A DNA stretch of 64,000 nucleotides from Pseudomonas botevensis (GTDB taxonomy: Bacteria > Pseudomonadota > Gammaproteobacteria > Pseudomonadales > Pseudomonadaceae), in NCBI RefSeq assembly GCF_019145475.1, contig NZ_JAHTKI010000014.1, positions 62,001 through 126,000 of the forward strand. The letters run 5' to 3'. Shown here one piece after another: positions 55,403 through 64,000 of this stretch (its first letter is position 1; the number at the start of each line of letters is the position of its first letter). A program made the position numbers and the translations under genes. Below the pieces are notes generated by a model, which was not told the origin of the DNA, did no database searches, and saw only the letters and a program-made list of their open reading frames with translations.

Positions 55403-56266
55403 TTATTGCTTGGCGGCAGCCAGCTGGGCAGCAACTTCTTCAGCGAAGTTGTCGACCGGCTTCTCGATGCCTTCGCCTACTTTGAAGTAGGTGAAGGAAA
55501 CGATTTCAGCGCCGCCTTTCTTGGCCAGCTCGCCGACCTTGATTTCAGGGTTCTTGACGAACGCCTGCTCAACCAGGCTTGCTTCAGCCAGGAACTTGGC
55601 GATACGGCCTTTGACCATGTTTTCAACGATGTTTTCAGGCTTGCCTTTGATCTTGTCTTCGTTCAGCTGCATGAACACGGCTTTCTCGCGCTCGATGGCT
55701 TCAGCCGAAACCTGCGAAGGCAGCAGGAACTCAGGGTTGCTTGCCGCTACGTGCATCGCGATGTCTTTGGCCAGCTCGACGTCGCCGCCTTTCAGAGCCA
55801 CGACCACACCGATCTTGTTGCCGTGCAGGTACGAACCTACAACGTCACCTTCGATGCGGGTCAGACGACGGATGTTGACGTTTTCGCCTACTTTGGCAAC
55901 CAGGGCTTCGCGAGCAGCTTCCTGAGAAGCGATCAGCGGAGCAGCGTCGGTCAGCTTCTCAGCGAATGCTTTTTCAACGCTGGCAGCGACGAAGTTCTTG
56001 AAGTCGTCCTGCAGAGCCAGGAAGTCGGTCTGCGAGTTCACTTCCAGGATCACGGCGGACTTGTCGTCAGCCTTGATGGCGATAGCGCCTTCAGCGGCAA
56101 CGTTGCCAGCCTTCTTGGCTGCCTTGATGGCGCCGGAAGCACGCATGTCATCAATGGCTTTTTCGATGTCGCCGCCAGCCTTTTCCAGGGCTTTCTTGCA
56201 ATCCATCATGCCTTCGCCGGTACGCTCGCGCAGTTCTTTGACCAGCGCTGCAGTAATTGCTGCCAT
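55403..56266 (-). CDS. tsf: Elongation factor Ts
   Basis: 287 residues from MAAITAALVKELRERTGEGM at 56266. The signatures are LRERTGEGMMDCKKALEKAG and the Tu-binding TDF segment NSQTDFLALQDDFKNFV. It exchanges GDP for GTP on EF-Tu. Follows rpsB after an attenuator-like hairpin. Confidence 0.98.
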   Translation of the reverse strand: MAAITAALVKELRERTGEGMMDCKKALEKAGGDIEKAIDDMRASGAIKAAKKAGNVAAEGAIAIKADDKSAVILEVNSQTDFLALQDDFKNFVAASVEKAFAEKLTDAAPLIASQEAAREALVAKVGENVNIRRLTRIEGDVVGSYLHGNKIGVVVALKGGDVELAKDIAMHVAASNPEFLLPSQVSAEAIEREKAVFMQLNEDKIKGKPENIVENMVKGRIAKFLAEASLVEQAFVKNPEIKVGELAKKGGAEIVSFTYFKVGEGIEKPVDNFAEEVAAQLAAAKQ

Positions 56267-56403
56267 TTTCAAATTCCTCTTGGATAGGTTTTCAACCATT
56301 CCACCCGATCGAACGGGCGTTCAATTCTTCCCGAAACACCTTGTAGCTGCTGCACGTTACAGATGCTGTAGCTGCGCCGCCGACAAACGGTTTTCGAGGT
56401 GGC

Positions 56404-56428
56404 AAAAAGGGGGCCAAGCCCCCTTTTT
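56404..56428 (-). terminator. Attenuator between rpsB and tsf
   Basis: AAAAAGGGGGC/GCCCCCTTTTTGCC forms a strong symmetrical hairpin within the rpsB-tsf spacer on the minus strand. It probably ends a fraction of rpsB transcripts and lowers tsf expression. Confidence 0.8.
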
Positions 56429-56456
56429 GCTTACTGAGTCAACGCCAAAGCGTCAA

Positions 56457-57194
56457 TTACTCAGCTGCAGCCTGAGTTTCTTCAGCTGCGAACTCTACGG
56501 TGCCGCCAGCAACGTTGTTGCGACCACGGATCACGGCGTCAGCCATGGCACCCATGTACAGTTCGATAGCGCGGATGGCGTCATCGTTACCTGGGATGAT
56601 GTAGTCAACGCCTTCCGGGCTGCTGTTGGTATCGACAACGCCGATGACCGGGATGCCCAGCTTGTTGGCTTCGGTGATCGCGATGCGCTCGTGGTCAACG
56701 TCGATCACGAACAGTGCGTCTGGCAGACCGCCCATGTCCTTGATGCCGCCCAGGGAGCGTTCCAGCTTCTCAAGATCACGGGAACGCATCAGCGCTTCTT
56801 TCTTGGTCAGCTTGGCGAAAGTACCGTCTTCGGCTTGTACTTCAAGGTCACGCAGACGCTTGATGGAAGCACGGATGGTTTTGAAGTTGGTCAGCATGCC
56901 GCCCAACCAGCGGTGATCGACGTACGGCGAAGCGCAACGTGCTGCTTGTTCAGCAACGATCTTGCCAGCGGAACGCTTGGTGCCGACGAACAGAATCTTG
57001 TTTTTGCCCTGGGCCAGGCGCTCTACGAACGACAGAGCGTCGTTGAACATTGGCAGGGTTTTTTCAAGGTTGATGATGTGAATCTTGTTACGCGCGCCGA
57101 AAATGTACTTGCCCATTTTCGGATTCCAGTAACGGGTTTGGTGACCGAAGTGCACACCGGCCTTCAGCATATCGCGCATGTTGACTTGGGACAT
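56457..57194 (-). CDS. rpsB: 30S ribosomal protein S2
   Basis: 245 residues from MSQVNMRDMLKAGVHFGHQT at 57194, with AAGGA before the ATG. Blocks RYWNPKMGKYIFGARNKIHI, FVGTKRSAGKIVAEQAARC and PVIGVVDTNSSPEGVDYIIP are typical. Its long leader suggests the S2 autoregulation known in gamma-proteobacteria. Confidence 0.98.
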   Translation of the reverse strand: MSQVNMRDMLKAGVHFGHQTRYWNPKMGKYIFGARNKIHIINLEKTLPMFNDALSFVERLAQGKNKILFVGTKRSAGKIVAEQAARCASPYVDHRWLGGMLTNFKTIRASIKRLRDLEVQAEDGTFAKLTKKEALMRSRDLEKLERSLGGIKDMGGLPDALFVIDVDHERIAITEANKLGIPVIGVVDTNSSPEGVDYIIPGNDDAIRAIELYMGAMADAVIRGRNNVAGGTVEFAAEETQAAAE

Positions 57195-57335
57195 GATAGT
57201 TCCTTGATAAGTCGGGTTGGGCCTCCACGTATCCCAATGACCAACCATTGATCCGAGGATCAACGGCACCCAGGCCATCGTGTCGACACGTGTGTGGGTT
57301 AGTGCTCTCGGGGCTATCCCCGGAAAGCGGCGCAT

Positions 57336-57344
57336 TTTATACCA
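57336..57344 (-). promoter_or_regulatory. Extended -10 promoter of rpsB
   Basis: TGGTATAAAAT on the minus strand has the TGn extension and a near-consensus -10. No clear -35 was seen. The transcript would have a leader of about 135 bases. The rest of the 373-base divergent spacer 57195-57567 holds no gene that I can see; the promoter of map is not obvious. Confidence 0.55.
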
Positions 57345-57567
57345 CAGCGAGGGCGCAAACGGAACCCGGAATCTGCAATCGCGTCAGGGACATGCGCGCC
57401 AGCGCCCTGGAACAGCCCCCTGCCCCGGCTTCATATAGACAGAAGCCATGCACGCAGGCGCGGATTTGCTCCTTCGGTCTGTTAGAATCGCGTTTTTCTC
57501 GGGTCGCAAAACGTACCGACGACCCTACCCGTATCAGCAAGCGCCGCCGAGCGCAGAGAGAGCCTGT

Positions 57568-58350
57568 ATGACCGTCACCCTCAAAACTCCCGAGGACATC
57601 GCCGGAATGCGTGTCGCCGGCAAACTGGCCGCCGACGTGCTGGAAATGATCGCCGAGCACGTCAAGCCGGGCGTGACCACCGATGAGCTGAACCAGATCT
57701 GCCACGACTACATTGTCAACGAGCAACAGGCGATCCCTGCCCCGCTCAACTACAAAGGCTTCCCGAAGTCGATCTGCACCTCGATCAACCATGTGGTCTG
57801 CCACGGTATCCCGAACGACAAGCCGCTGAAAAACGGCGACACCTTGAACATCGACGTCACCGTGATCAAGGATGGCTACCACGGCGACACCAGCCGCATG
57901 TTCCACGTCGGCACCGTGCCGGTCTGGGCCGAGCGCCTGTCGCAGATCACCCAGGAATGCATGTACAAGGCGATCGAGATCGTCAAACCCGGCTGCCGCC
58001 TCGGCGACATCGGTGAAGTCATCCAGAAGCACGCGGAAAAGAACGGTTTCTCGGTGGTACGCGAGTTTTGCGGGCACGGGATCGGCAAGGTGTTCCACGA
58101 AGAGCCGCAAATTCTCCACTACGGCCGTGCCGGCACCGGCATGGAGCTGAAAGCGGGCATGACCTTCACCATCGAGCCGATGATCAACCAGGGCAAGGCC
58201 GACACCAAGGTACTGGGCGACGGCTGGACCGCGATCACCAAGGATCGCAAGCTCTCGGCGCAGTGGGAACATACCTTGCTTGTCACCGACACCGGTTACG
58301 AAATCTTCACCCTGCGCAGCGACGACACGATCCCGCGCGTATCGGCCTGA
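57568..58350 (+). CDS. map: Methionine aminopeptidase, type I
   Basis: 260 residues from MTVTLKTPEDIAGMRVAGKL. Metal ligands lie in NIDVTVIKDGYHGDTSRMFH, CGHGIGKVFHEEPQIL and MTFTIEPMINQGKA. Removes the initiator Met. Divergent from rpsB, a conserved arrangement. Upstream in-frame codons lack a ribosome site. Confidence 0.97.
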   Translation: MTVTLKTPEDIAGMRVAGKLAADVLEMIAEHVKPGVTTDELNQICHDYIVNEQQAIPAPLNYKGFPKSICTSINHVVCHGIPNDKPLKNGDTLNIDVTVIKDGYHGDTSRMFHVGTVPVWAERLSQITQECMYKAIEIVKPGCRLGDIGEVIQKHAEKNGFSVVREFCGHGIGKVFHEEPQILHYGRAGTGMELKAGMTFTIEPMINQGKADTKVLGDGWTAITKDRKLSAQWEHTLLVTDTGYEIFTLRSDDTIPRVSA

Positions 58351-58391
58351 TCCCGGAACCCGCTCCCAGCCTATAGAAGGAAAGCCAATCG

Positions 58392-61094
58392 ATGCCGCAG
58401 GTGGATCCCGAACTCTTCGACCGTGGCCAGTTCCAGGCTGAACTGGCCCTGAAAGCGAGCCCCATCGCCGCCTTCAAGAAGGCGATCCGCCAGGCCGGCG
58501 AAGTGCTCGACGCGCGGTTTCGCAACGGCCGCGACATCCGCCGGCTGATCGAGGACCGCGCCTGGTTCGTCGACAACATCCTGCAAAAGGCCTGGGAGCA
58601 GTTCAACTGGAGCGAAGACGCCGATATCGCGCTGGTCGCAGTCGGCGGCTACGGTCGCGGCGAGCTGCATCCCTACTCCGACATTGACCTGCTGATCCTG
58701 CTGGACAGCGCCGATCACGAAATTTTCCGCGACTCCATCGAGCGTTTTCTGACGCTGCTGTGGGACATCGGCCTGGAAGTCGGTCAGAGCGTTCGCTCGG
58801 TCGACGAATGCGCCGAAGAGGCCCGCGCCGACCTGACCGTGGTCACCAACCTGATGGAAAGCCGCACCATTTGCGGCCCCGAGCGTCTGCGCCAGCGCAT
58901 GCTCGACGTCACCAGCACCGAACACATGTGGCCAAGCAGGGAGTTTTTCCTGGCCAAGCGCTCCGAGCAGAAGGCCCGCCACCACAAGTACAACGACACC
59001 GAATACAACCTGGAACCCAACGTCAAAGGCTCACCCGGCGGACTACGGGACATCCAGACGATTCTGTGGGTTGCCCGTCGTCAGTACGGCACCCTGAACC
59101 TGCGCGCCCTGGCCGGCGAAGGCTTTCTGGTCGAAAGCGAAAACGCCCTGCTCGCCTCCTCCCAGGAATTCCTGTGGAAAGTGCGCTATGCCCTGCACAT
59201 GCTGGCCGGCCGCTCCGAAGACCGCTTGCTGTTCGATCATCAACGCACCATTGCCGGGCTGCTGGGGTTTGAAGGCGACGACGCCAAGCAGGCCGTCGAA
59301 AACTTCATGCAACAGTATTTCCGCGTGGTGATGAGCATTGCCCAGCTCAGCGACCTGATCATCCAGCACTTCGAAGAAGTCATCCTCGCCCCGGAAGACG
59401 AAGCGCCGCCACAGCCGATCAACTCGCGTTTCCAGTTGCACGACGGCTATATCGAGGCACGCAACGACAACGTGTTCCGCCGCACGCCGTTCGCCATGCT
59501 GGAAATTTTCGTGCTGATGGCCCAGCAGCCGGACATCAAGGGCGTGCGCGCCGATACGATCCGCCTGCTGCGGGAAAACCGCCATCTGATCGACGACGAT
59601 TTCCGCAACGACATTCGCAACACCAGCCTGTTCATCGAACTGTTCAAGTGCAAGATCGGTATTCATCGCAATCTGCGGCGGATGAACCGCTACGGCATTC
59701 TCGGGCGTTATCTGCCGGAGTTCGGCTTTATCGTCGGGCAGATGCAGCACGACCTGTTCCACATCTATACGGTCGACGCGCACACGCTGAACCTGATCAA
59801 GCACCTGCGCAAATTGCAGTACACCCAGGTGTCGGAAAAATTCCCGCTGGCCAGCAAGCTCATGGGCAAGCTGCCCAAGCCCGAGCTGATCTACCTCGCC
59901 GGCCTGTATCACGATATCGGCAAGGGCCGGCATGGTGATCACTCGGACATCGGTGCGGTCGACGCCGAGGCCTTCTGCCAGCGCCATCAGTTACCGGTGT
60001 GGGACAGCCGACTGATTGTATGGCTGGTGCAAAACCATCTGGTCATGTCGACCACCGCCCAGCGCAAGGACTTGTCCGACCCGCAGGTGATCCATGATTT
60101 CGCCCAGATCGTCGGCGATGAAACCCGTCTCGATTACCTGTATGTGCTGACCGTGGCGGACATCAACGCGACCAACCCGACCCTGTGGAACTCCTGGCGC
60201 GCCAGCCTGCTGCGTCAGCTCTACACCGAAACCAAGCGTGCCCTGCGTCGCGGCCTGGAAAATCCGGTGGATCGCGAGGAGCAGATCCGCCAGACCCAGA
60301 GTGCGGCGCTCGACATCCTGGTGCGCGGCGGCACCGATCCGGACGATGTCGAGCAGTTGTGGGCGCAGCTGGGAGATGACTACTTCCTGCGTCACACCGC
60401 CGGCGACGTGGCCTGGCACAGCGACGCGATCCTCCAGCAGCCGGCCGACGGCGGGCCGCTGGTGCTGATCAAAGAAACCACCCAGCGCGAATTCGAGGGC
60501 GGCACACAGATCTTCATCTACGCCCCGGATCAGCACGATTTCTTCGCTGTGACCGTGGCCGCGATGGATCAGCTCAACCTGAACATTCACGACGCCCGGG
60601 TCATCACCTCGAGCAGCCAGTTCACCCTCGACACCTACATCGTGCTCGACACCGATGGCGACTCGATCGGCGACAACCCGGCGCGGGTCAAGCAGATCCG
60701 CGACGGCCTGACCGAAGCCCTGCGCAACCCGGACGACTACCCGACGATCATCCAGCGTCGCGTGCCGCGCCAGCTCAAGCATTTCGCGTTCGCCCCACAA
60801 GTGACGATCCACAACGACGCCCAGCGTCCGGTGACGGTGCTGGAACTGACGGCGCCCGACCGTCCTGGCCTGCTGGCGCGGATCGGCGGAATCTTCCTCG
60901 AGTTCGACCTGTCGCTGCAGAATGCCAAGATCGCCACGCTGGGCGAGCGGGTGGAAGACGTGTTCTTCATCACCGACGCCCACAATCAGCCGCTGTCCGA
61001 TCCGTTGCTGTGCAGCCGCCTGCAGGACGCCATCGTCGAACAACTGAGCGTCAATCAGGAACCCGATATCAAGCTGTCGCGCTTAAGCATTTGA
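58392..61094 (+). CDS. glnD: [Protein-PII] uridylyltransferase / uridylyl-removing enzyme
   Basis: 900 residues. Nucleotidyltransferase domain with VGGYGRGELHPYSDIDLLIL from residue 84, an HD domain with His507-Asp508 in LYHDIGKGRHGDHSD, and two C-terminal ACT domains (FFAVTVAAMDQLNLNIHDAR; LELTAPDRPGLLARIGGIFL). It senses glutamine and sets the uridylylation of PII. 41 bases after map. Confidence 0.98.
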   Translation: MPQVDPELFDRGQFQAELALKASPIAAFKKAIRQAGEVLDARFRNGRDIRRLIEDRAWFVDNILQKAWEQFNWSEDADIALVAVGGYGRGELHPYSDIDLLILLDSADHEIFRDSIERFLTLLWDIGLEVGQSVRSVDECAEEARADLTVVTNLMESRTICGPERLRQRMLDVTSTEHMWPSREFFLAKRSEQKARHHKYNDTEYNLEPNVKGSPGGLRDIQTILWVARRQYGTLNLRALAGEGFLVESENALLASSQEFLWKVRYALHMLAGRSEDRLLFDHQRTIAGLLGFEGDDAKQAVENFMQQYFRVVMSIAQLSDLIIQHFEEVILAPEDEAPPQPINSRFQLHDGYIEARNDNVFRRTPFAMLEIFVLMAQQPDIKGVRADTIRLLRENRHLIDDDFRNDIRNTSLFIELFKCKIGIHRNLRRMNRYGILGRYLPEFGFIVGQMQHDLFHIYTVDAHTLNLIKHLRKLQYTQVSEKFPLASKLMGKLPKPELIYLAGLYHDIGKGRHGDHSDIGAVDAEAFCQRHQLPVWDSRLIVWLVQNHLVMSTTAQRKDLSDPQVIHDFAQIVGDETRLDYLYVLTVADINATNPTLWNSWRASLLRQLYTETKRALRRGLENPVDREEQIRQTQSAALDILVRGGTDPDDVEQLWAQLGDDYFLRHTAGDVAWHSDAILQQPADGGPLVLIKETTQREFEGGTQIFIYAPDQHDFFAVTVAAMDQLNLNIHDARVITSSSQFTLDTYIVLDTDGDSIGDNPARVKQIRDGLTEALRNPDDYPTIIQRRVPRQLKHFAFAPQVTIHNDAQRPVTVLELTAPDRPGLLARIGGIFLEFDLSLQNAKIATLGERVEDVFFITDAHNQPLSDPLLCSRLQDAIVEQLSVNQEPDIKLSRLSI

Positions 61095-61166
61095 ATTCAC
61101 TCATTGACCCCTGCGGGAGTGGCCGGCCACGACGTGCGCCGGCTCCCTGCATTGAAAGAGGCCCCC

Positions 61167-62366
61167 ATGAATAACGCTCTGAACCAGTTGCAGCCCTACC
61201 CGTTCGAAAAGCTCCGTGCCCTGCTCGGCAGCGTCACGCCGAATCCGGACAAGCGCCCGATCGCGCTGTCCATCGGCGAGCCGAAACACCGCTCGCCAAG
61301 CTTTGTCGCCGAGGCCCTGGCGAGCAATCTGGAGCAGATGGCGGTGTACCCGACCACCCTCGGCATTCCGGCCCTGCGCGAAGCTATCGCGGCCTGGTGC
61401 GAGCGTCGCTTCAATGTGCCGGGCGGCTGGATCGATCCGGCGCGCAACGTCCTGCCGGTCAACGGCACCCGTGAAGCGCTGTTCGCCTTCACTCAGACCG
61501 TGGTCAACCGTGGCGATGACGCCCTGGTGGTCAGCCCGAACCCGTTCTACCAGATCTACGAAGGTGCAGCGTTCCTCGCCGGCGCGAAGCCGCACTACCT
61601 GCCGTGCCTGGATGAAAACGGCTTCAACCCGGACTTCGACGCCGTATCGCCGGACATCTGGAAACGCTGCCAGATCCTGTTCCTGTGCTCGCCGGGCAAC
61701 CCGACCGGGGCGTTGATCCCTCTCGACACCCTGAAAAAACTCATCGCCCTGGCCGACGAACACGATTTCGTGATTGCCGCCGACGAGTGCTACAGCGAAC
61801 TGTACTTCGATGAACAGACCCCGCCACCGGGCCTGCTCAGCGCCTGCGCCGAACTGGGCCGCAAGGATTTCAAGCGTTGCGTGGTGTTCCACAGCCTGTC
61901 CAAGCGCTCGAACCTGCCAGGCCTGCGTTCCGGCTTCGTCGCCGGTGATGCCGAGATCCTCAAGGGTTTCCTGCTGTACCGCACTTACCACGGTTGCGCG
62001 ATGCCGGTTCAGACCCAACTGGCCAGCGTCGCCGCGTGGAACGACGAAGTGCATGTGCGCGCCAACCGCGCGCTGTACCGAGAGAAGTTCGATGCGGTAC
62101 TGGAAATCCTCAGCCCGGTCATGGATGTGCAGCGCCCGGACGGCAGCTTCTACCTGTGGCCGAACGTGCAGGGCGACGATGCGGCGTTCTGCCGTGATCT
62201 GTTCGCCGAAGAACACGTGACCGTGGTGCCGGGTTCCTACCTGTCCCGCGATGTCGATGGCACCAACCCGGGCGCCGGGCGCGTGCGCATGGCCCTGGTC
62301 GCACCGTTGGCCGAATGCGTTGAAGCCGCCGAGCGCATCCGCGACTTCGTGATTCGTCGCAAGTAA
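61167..62366 (+). CDS. dapC: Succinyldiaminopimelate transaminase DapC
   Basis: 399 residues from MNNALNQLQPYPFEKLRALL. A fold type I aminotransferase with the PLP lysine in FHSLSKRSNLPGLRSGF, PGNPTGALIPLDTLKKL and IAADECYSELYFDEQTPPPG. It makes LL-diaminopimelate precursors for lysine and peptidoglycan. The glnD-dapC order is usual in Pseudomonas. Confidence 0.93.
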   Translation: MNNALNQLQPYPFEKLRALLGSVTPNPDKRPIALSIGEPKHRSPSFVAEALASNLEQMAVYPTTLGIPALREAIAAWCERRFNVPGGWIDPARNVLPVNGTREALFAFTQTVVNRGDDALVVSPNPFYQIYEGAAFLAGAKPHYLPCLDENGFNPDFDAVSPDIWKRCQILFLCSPGNPTGALIPLDTLKKLIALADEHDFVIAADECYSELYFDEQTPPPGLLSACAELGRKDFKRCVVFHSLSKRSNLPGLRSGFVAGDAEILKGFLLYRTYHGCAMPVQTQLASVAAWNDEVHVRANRALYREKFDAVLEILSPVMDVQRPDGSFYLWPNVQGDDAAFCRDLFAEEHVTVVPGSYLSRDVDGTNPGAGRVRMALVAPLAECVEAAERIRDFVIRRK

Positions 62367-62375
62367 CCCCTGAGC

Positions 62376-62404
62376 GTTCCGTGCCGGGCAATCCGGCACG
62401 GAAC
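62376..62404. terminator. Bidirectional terminator between dapC and the antiporter gene
   Basis: TTCCGTGCCGG/CCGGCACGGAA with a four-base loop, one of the strongest hairpins in the window, between convergent genes. Confidence 0.85.
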
Positions 62405-62424
62405 AAAACAGCTCGCCAGATCAT

Positions 62425-64000
62425 TCATTTGACCTGGCCCAGATTCGCCTCGCTCAGATCCAGTTCTCCCAGCACTTCACGCAACACGTCGTCACCGATC
62501 TGGTGCTGACGGCTGAGGCTGTACAACTCCAGGCGTTGCGCGCGCAGCGCCTTGAGCCGCAAGCGGCGCTCCAGCAGATCCATCTGGAAGGCCAGCGCCT
62601 GGGCCTCGGCCGAGTCGTTGAACACCTCCAGTTGATGGCGGTATTCGGACATGATCCGCGCCTTCAACTCCGCCGCCAGTGCCGCTTGGGCGGCATCTTG
62701 CGGGGTGAGTTCTTCGGTTTCCAGCGCATGGATCGCCGCTTCGGCGGTCTTGCGCCAGGCGTCGCGAACTTCCTGGCGACGCTGGTCGTCCGGGCTTTTC
62801 TGGATCCCGCGCAAGAGCAACGGCAAGGCAATGCAGGCCGCCACCAGCGACAGCAGAATCACCCCGGCGGCGATGAAGATCAGCAGGTCTCGCTCGGGAA
62901 ACGCTTCTCCCCCCATCAGCATCGGCACCGACATCACGCCCGCCAGCGTCACCGCCCCGCGCACCCCGCCGACGGTCAGCAGCCAGCAGGATCGCGCGGT
63001 CGGCACCTGAGTCAAGTCGCCCTTGCCGCGCACCCGTCGCAGCAACACCGACAGGCGCCAGATGCTCTGCACCCAGACAAACCGCAGCATCACCAGCGCC
63101 AGGAAAATCGCCACCACATCGAGGCAGCGGTACAGCAGCGTCGGCCACAGCGACGGCTCGTGGCTGACCACCGCTTTGATGATGTCCGGCAGTTGCAGGC
63201 CGAGGAGCAGAAAAATCAGCCCGTTGAAGGCAAACTCCAGCAGCGACCAGACACTGCGATTGAGCAGGCGGGTGCTGGTCTGGCGTGGCAGCAGATCGAG
63301 CCAGCTCTGCATCATCCCCGCCGCCACCGCCGAGAGAATGCCCGAGGCGCCCAAGCGCTCAGCCAGCACATAAGCGGCGAACGGCAGCAATAACATAAAC
63401 ACCACATGGGTCGCCGGATCGTCCCAGCCCCGGGCGATCATCCAGGCGCGCAAGCGGCCGACCAGCCAGCTCAGCGCGACCCCGACCGCCAATCCACCAA
63501 CGGCCACCAGCACGAAGGTCAGGCTCGCGTTGGCCAGGGAGAAGACGCCAGTCACCGCCGCGACCAGCGCAAACTTGAAGGTCACCAGGCCCGAGGCGTC
63601 GTTCATCAGCGCCTCGCCTTGCAGCATGTGCATCAACGGCGTCGGCAAGCGGTTCTGGGCAATCGCCGACACAGCCACGGCGTCGGTCGGCGACAGCACC
63701 GCCGCCAGCGCGAAGGCCACTGGCAGCGGGATCGTCGGCAGCAGCCAGTGAATGAAGTACCCGGCACCGACCACCGTGAACAGCACCAGCCCCACCGCGA
63801 GGGTCAGGATTGGCCCGCGCAGTTTCCAGAACTCACGCTTGGGCATGCGCCAGCCGTCGGAGAACAGCAGCGGCGGCAGGAACAGAAACAGGAACAGTTC
63901 GGGATCCAGCGCCACGTGCAGGCCGAGGGTCGGCCAGGCCAGCAACGCGCCGGCGGCGATCTGCACCAGAGGCAGCGGCAGCGGGATGACCCGGCCAACC
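62425..64000 (-). CDS. CPA1-family Na+(K+)/H+ antiporter (5' end outside window)
   Basis: The frame stays open to the right edge (525 codons visible) and begins in VGRVIPLPLPLVQIAAGALL, clearly mid-protein. About ten to twelve membrane helices follow. The segment ALAAVLSPTDAVAVSAIAQN is the conserved TDA-type helix, and QGEALMNDASGLVTFKFAL the ND motif that carries the ion-binding Asp. A cytoplasmic C-terminal coil (about 150 residues) contains many acidic and basic residues. Exchanges cations for protons. A GTG at 63966 is internal, not the true start. Confidence 0.9.
   Translation of the reverse strand, partial: VGRVIPLPLPLVQIAAGALLAWPTLGLHVALDPELFLFLFLPPLLFSDGWRMPKREFWKLRGPILTLAVGLVLFTVVGAGYFIHWLLPTIPLPVAFALAAVLSPTDAVAVSAIAQNRLPTPLMHMLQGEALMNDASGLVTFKFALVAAVTGVFSLANASLTFVLVAVGGLAVGVALSWLVGRLRAWMIARGWDDPATHVVFMLLLPFAAYVLAERLGASGILSAVAAGMMQSWLDLLPRQTSTRLLNRSVWSLLEFAFNGLIFLLLGLQLPDIIKAVVSHEPSLWPTLLYRCLDVVAIFLALVMLRFVWVQSIWRLSVLLRRVRGKGDLTQVPTARSCWLLTVGGVRGAVTLAGVMSVPMLMGGEAFPERDLLIFIAAGVILLSLVAACIALPLLLRGIQKSPDDQRRQEVRDAWRKTAEAAIHALETEELTPQDAAQAALAAELKARIMSEYRHQLEVFNDSAEAQALAFQMDLLERRLRLKALRAQRLELYSLSRQHQIGDDVLREVLGELDLSEANLGQVK

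Overview
The window is a piece of a Pseudomonas chromosome of the P. fluorescens group. The evidence is the gene order mutS-fdxA-rsmZ-rpoS-nlpD-pcm-surE-truD-ispF, an RsmZ small RNA with an upstream GacA box, PrtR-type control of a phage-tail locus beside mutS, REP doublets typical of these species, and high-GC codon use. All assignments come from reading the sequence; no database search was run.

Region 1 (about 1-19.1 kb) is a phage-tail locus, nearly all on the minus strand, read from right to left. It starts with a self-cleaving (S24/LexA-type) repressor and a promoter rich in TGCAT half-sites. A structured leader ending in a terminator follows, then a holin and a complete P2-like contractile tail: a putative terminator protein, baseplate V-W-J-I, tail fibre, fibre chaperone, small protein, sheath FI, tube FII, E/E' chaperone, tape measure, U, X and D. 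A second contractile-tail set with Mu gene order follows directly: terminator-like, DUF2635-like, sheath, tube, gp41/E-like chaperone, and a tape measure cut by the left edge. No capsid, portal, terminase, integrase or replication genes are seen, so the locus reads as two tandem R-type tailocins (phage-tail bacteriocins), not a prophage. Both modules carry a -1 frameshift site (T_TTT_TTC and T_TTT_TTA) that adds a 54-residue extension to the chaperone. The Mu-like tape measure contains seven consecutive repeats of exactly 41 residues.

Region 2 (19.3-28.9 kb) holds mutS and fdxA on the plus strand, then on the minus strand rsmZ and the ispF-truD-surE-pcm-nlpD-rpoS series (DNA repair, stress sigma factor, tRNA and protein repair, isoprenoid synthesis). 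The formaldehyde detoxification pair adhC-fghA lies at 28.0-30.05 kb, with a divergent LysR regulator.

Region 3 (31-57.2 kb) is a long co-directional minus-strand housekeeping block, in transcription order rpsB-tsf-pyrH-frr-uppS-cdsA-dxr-rseP-bamA-skp-lpxD-fabZ-lpxA-lpxB-rnhB-dnaE-accA-tilS-pyrG-kdsA-eno-ftsB-ispD. It joins translation, outer-membrane protein assembly, lipid A and fatty-acid synthesis, DNA replication and the MEP isoprenoid pathway (dxr and ispD here, ispF in region 2).

Region 4 (57.5-64 kb) has map, glnD and dapC on the plus strand. Converging on them across a strong hairpin is a CPA1-family cation/proton antiporter cut by the right edge.
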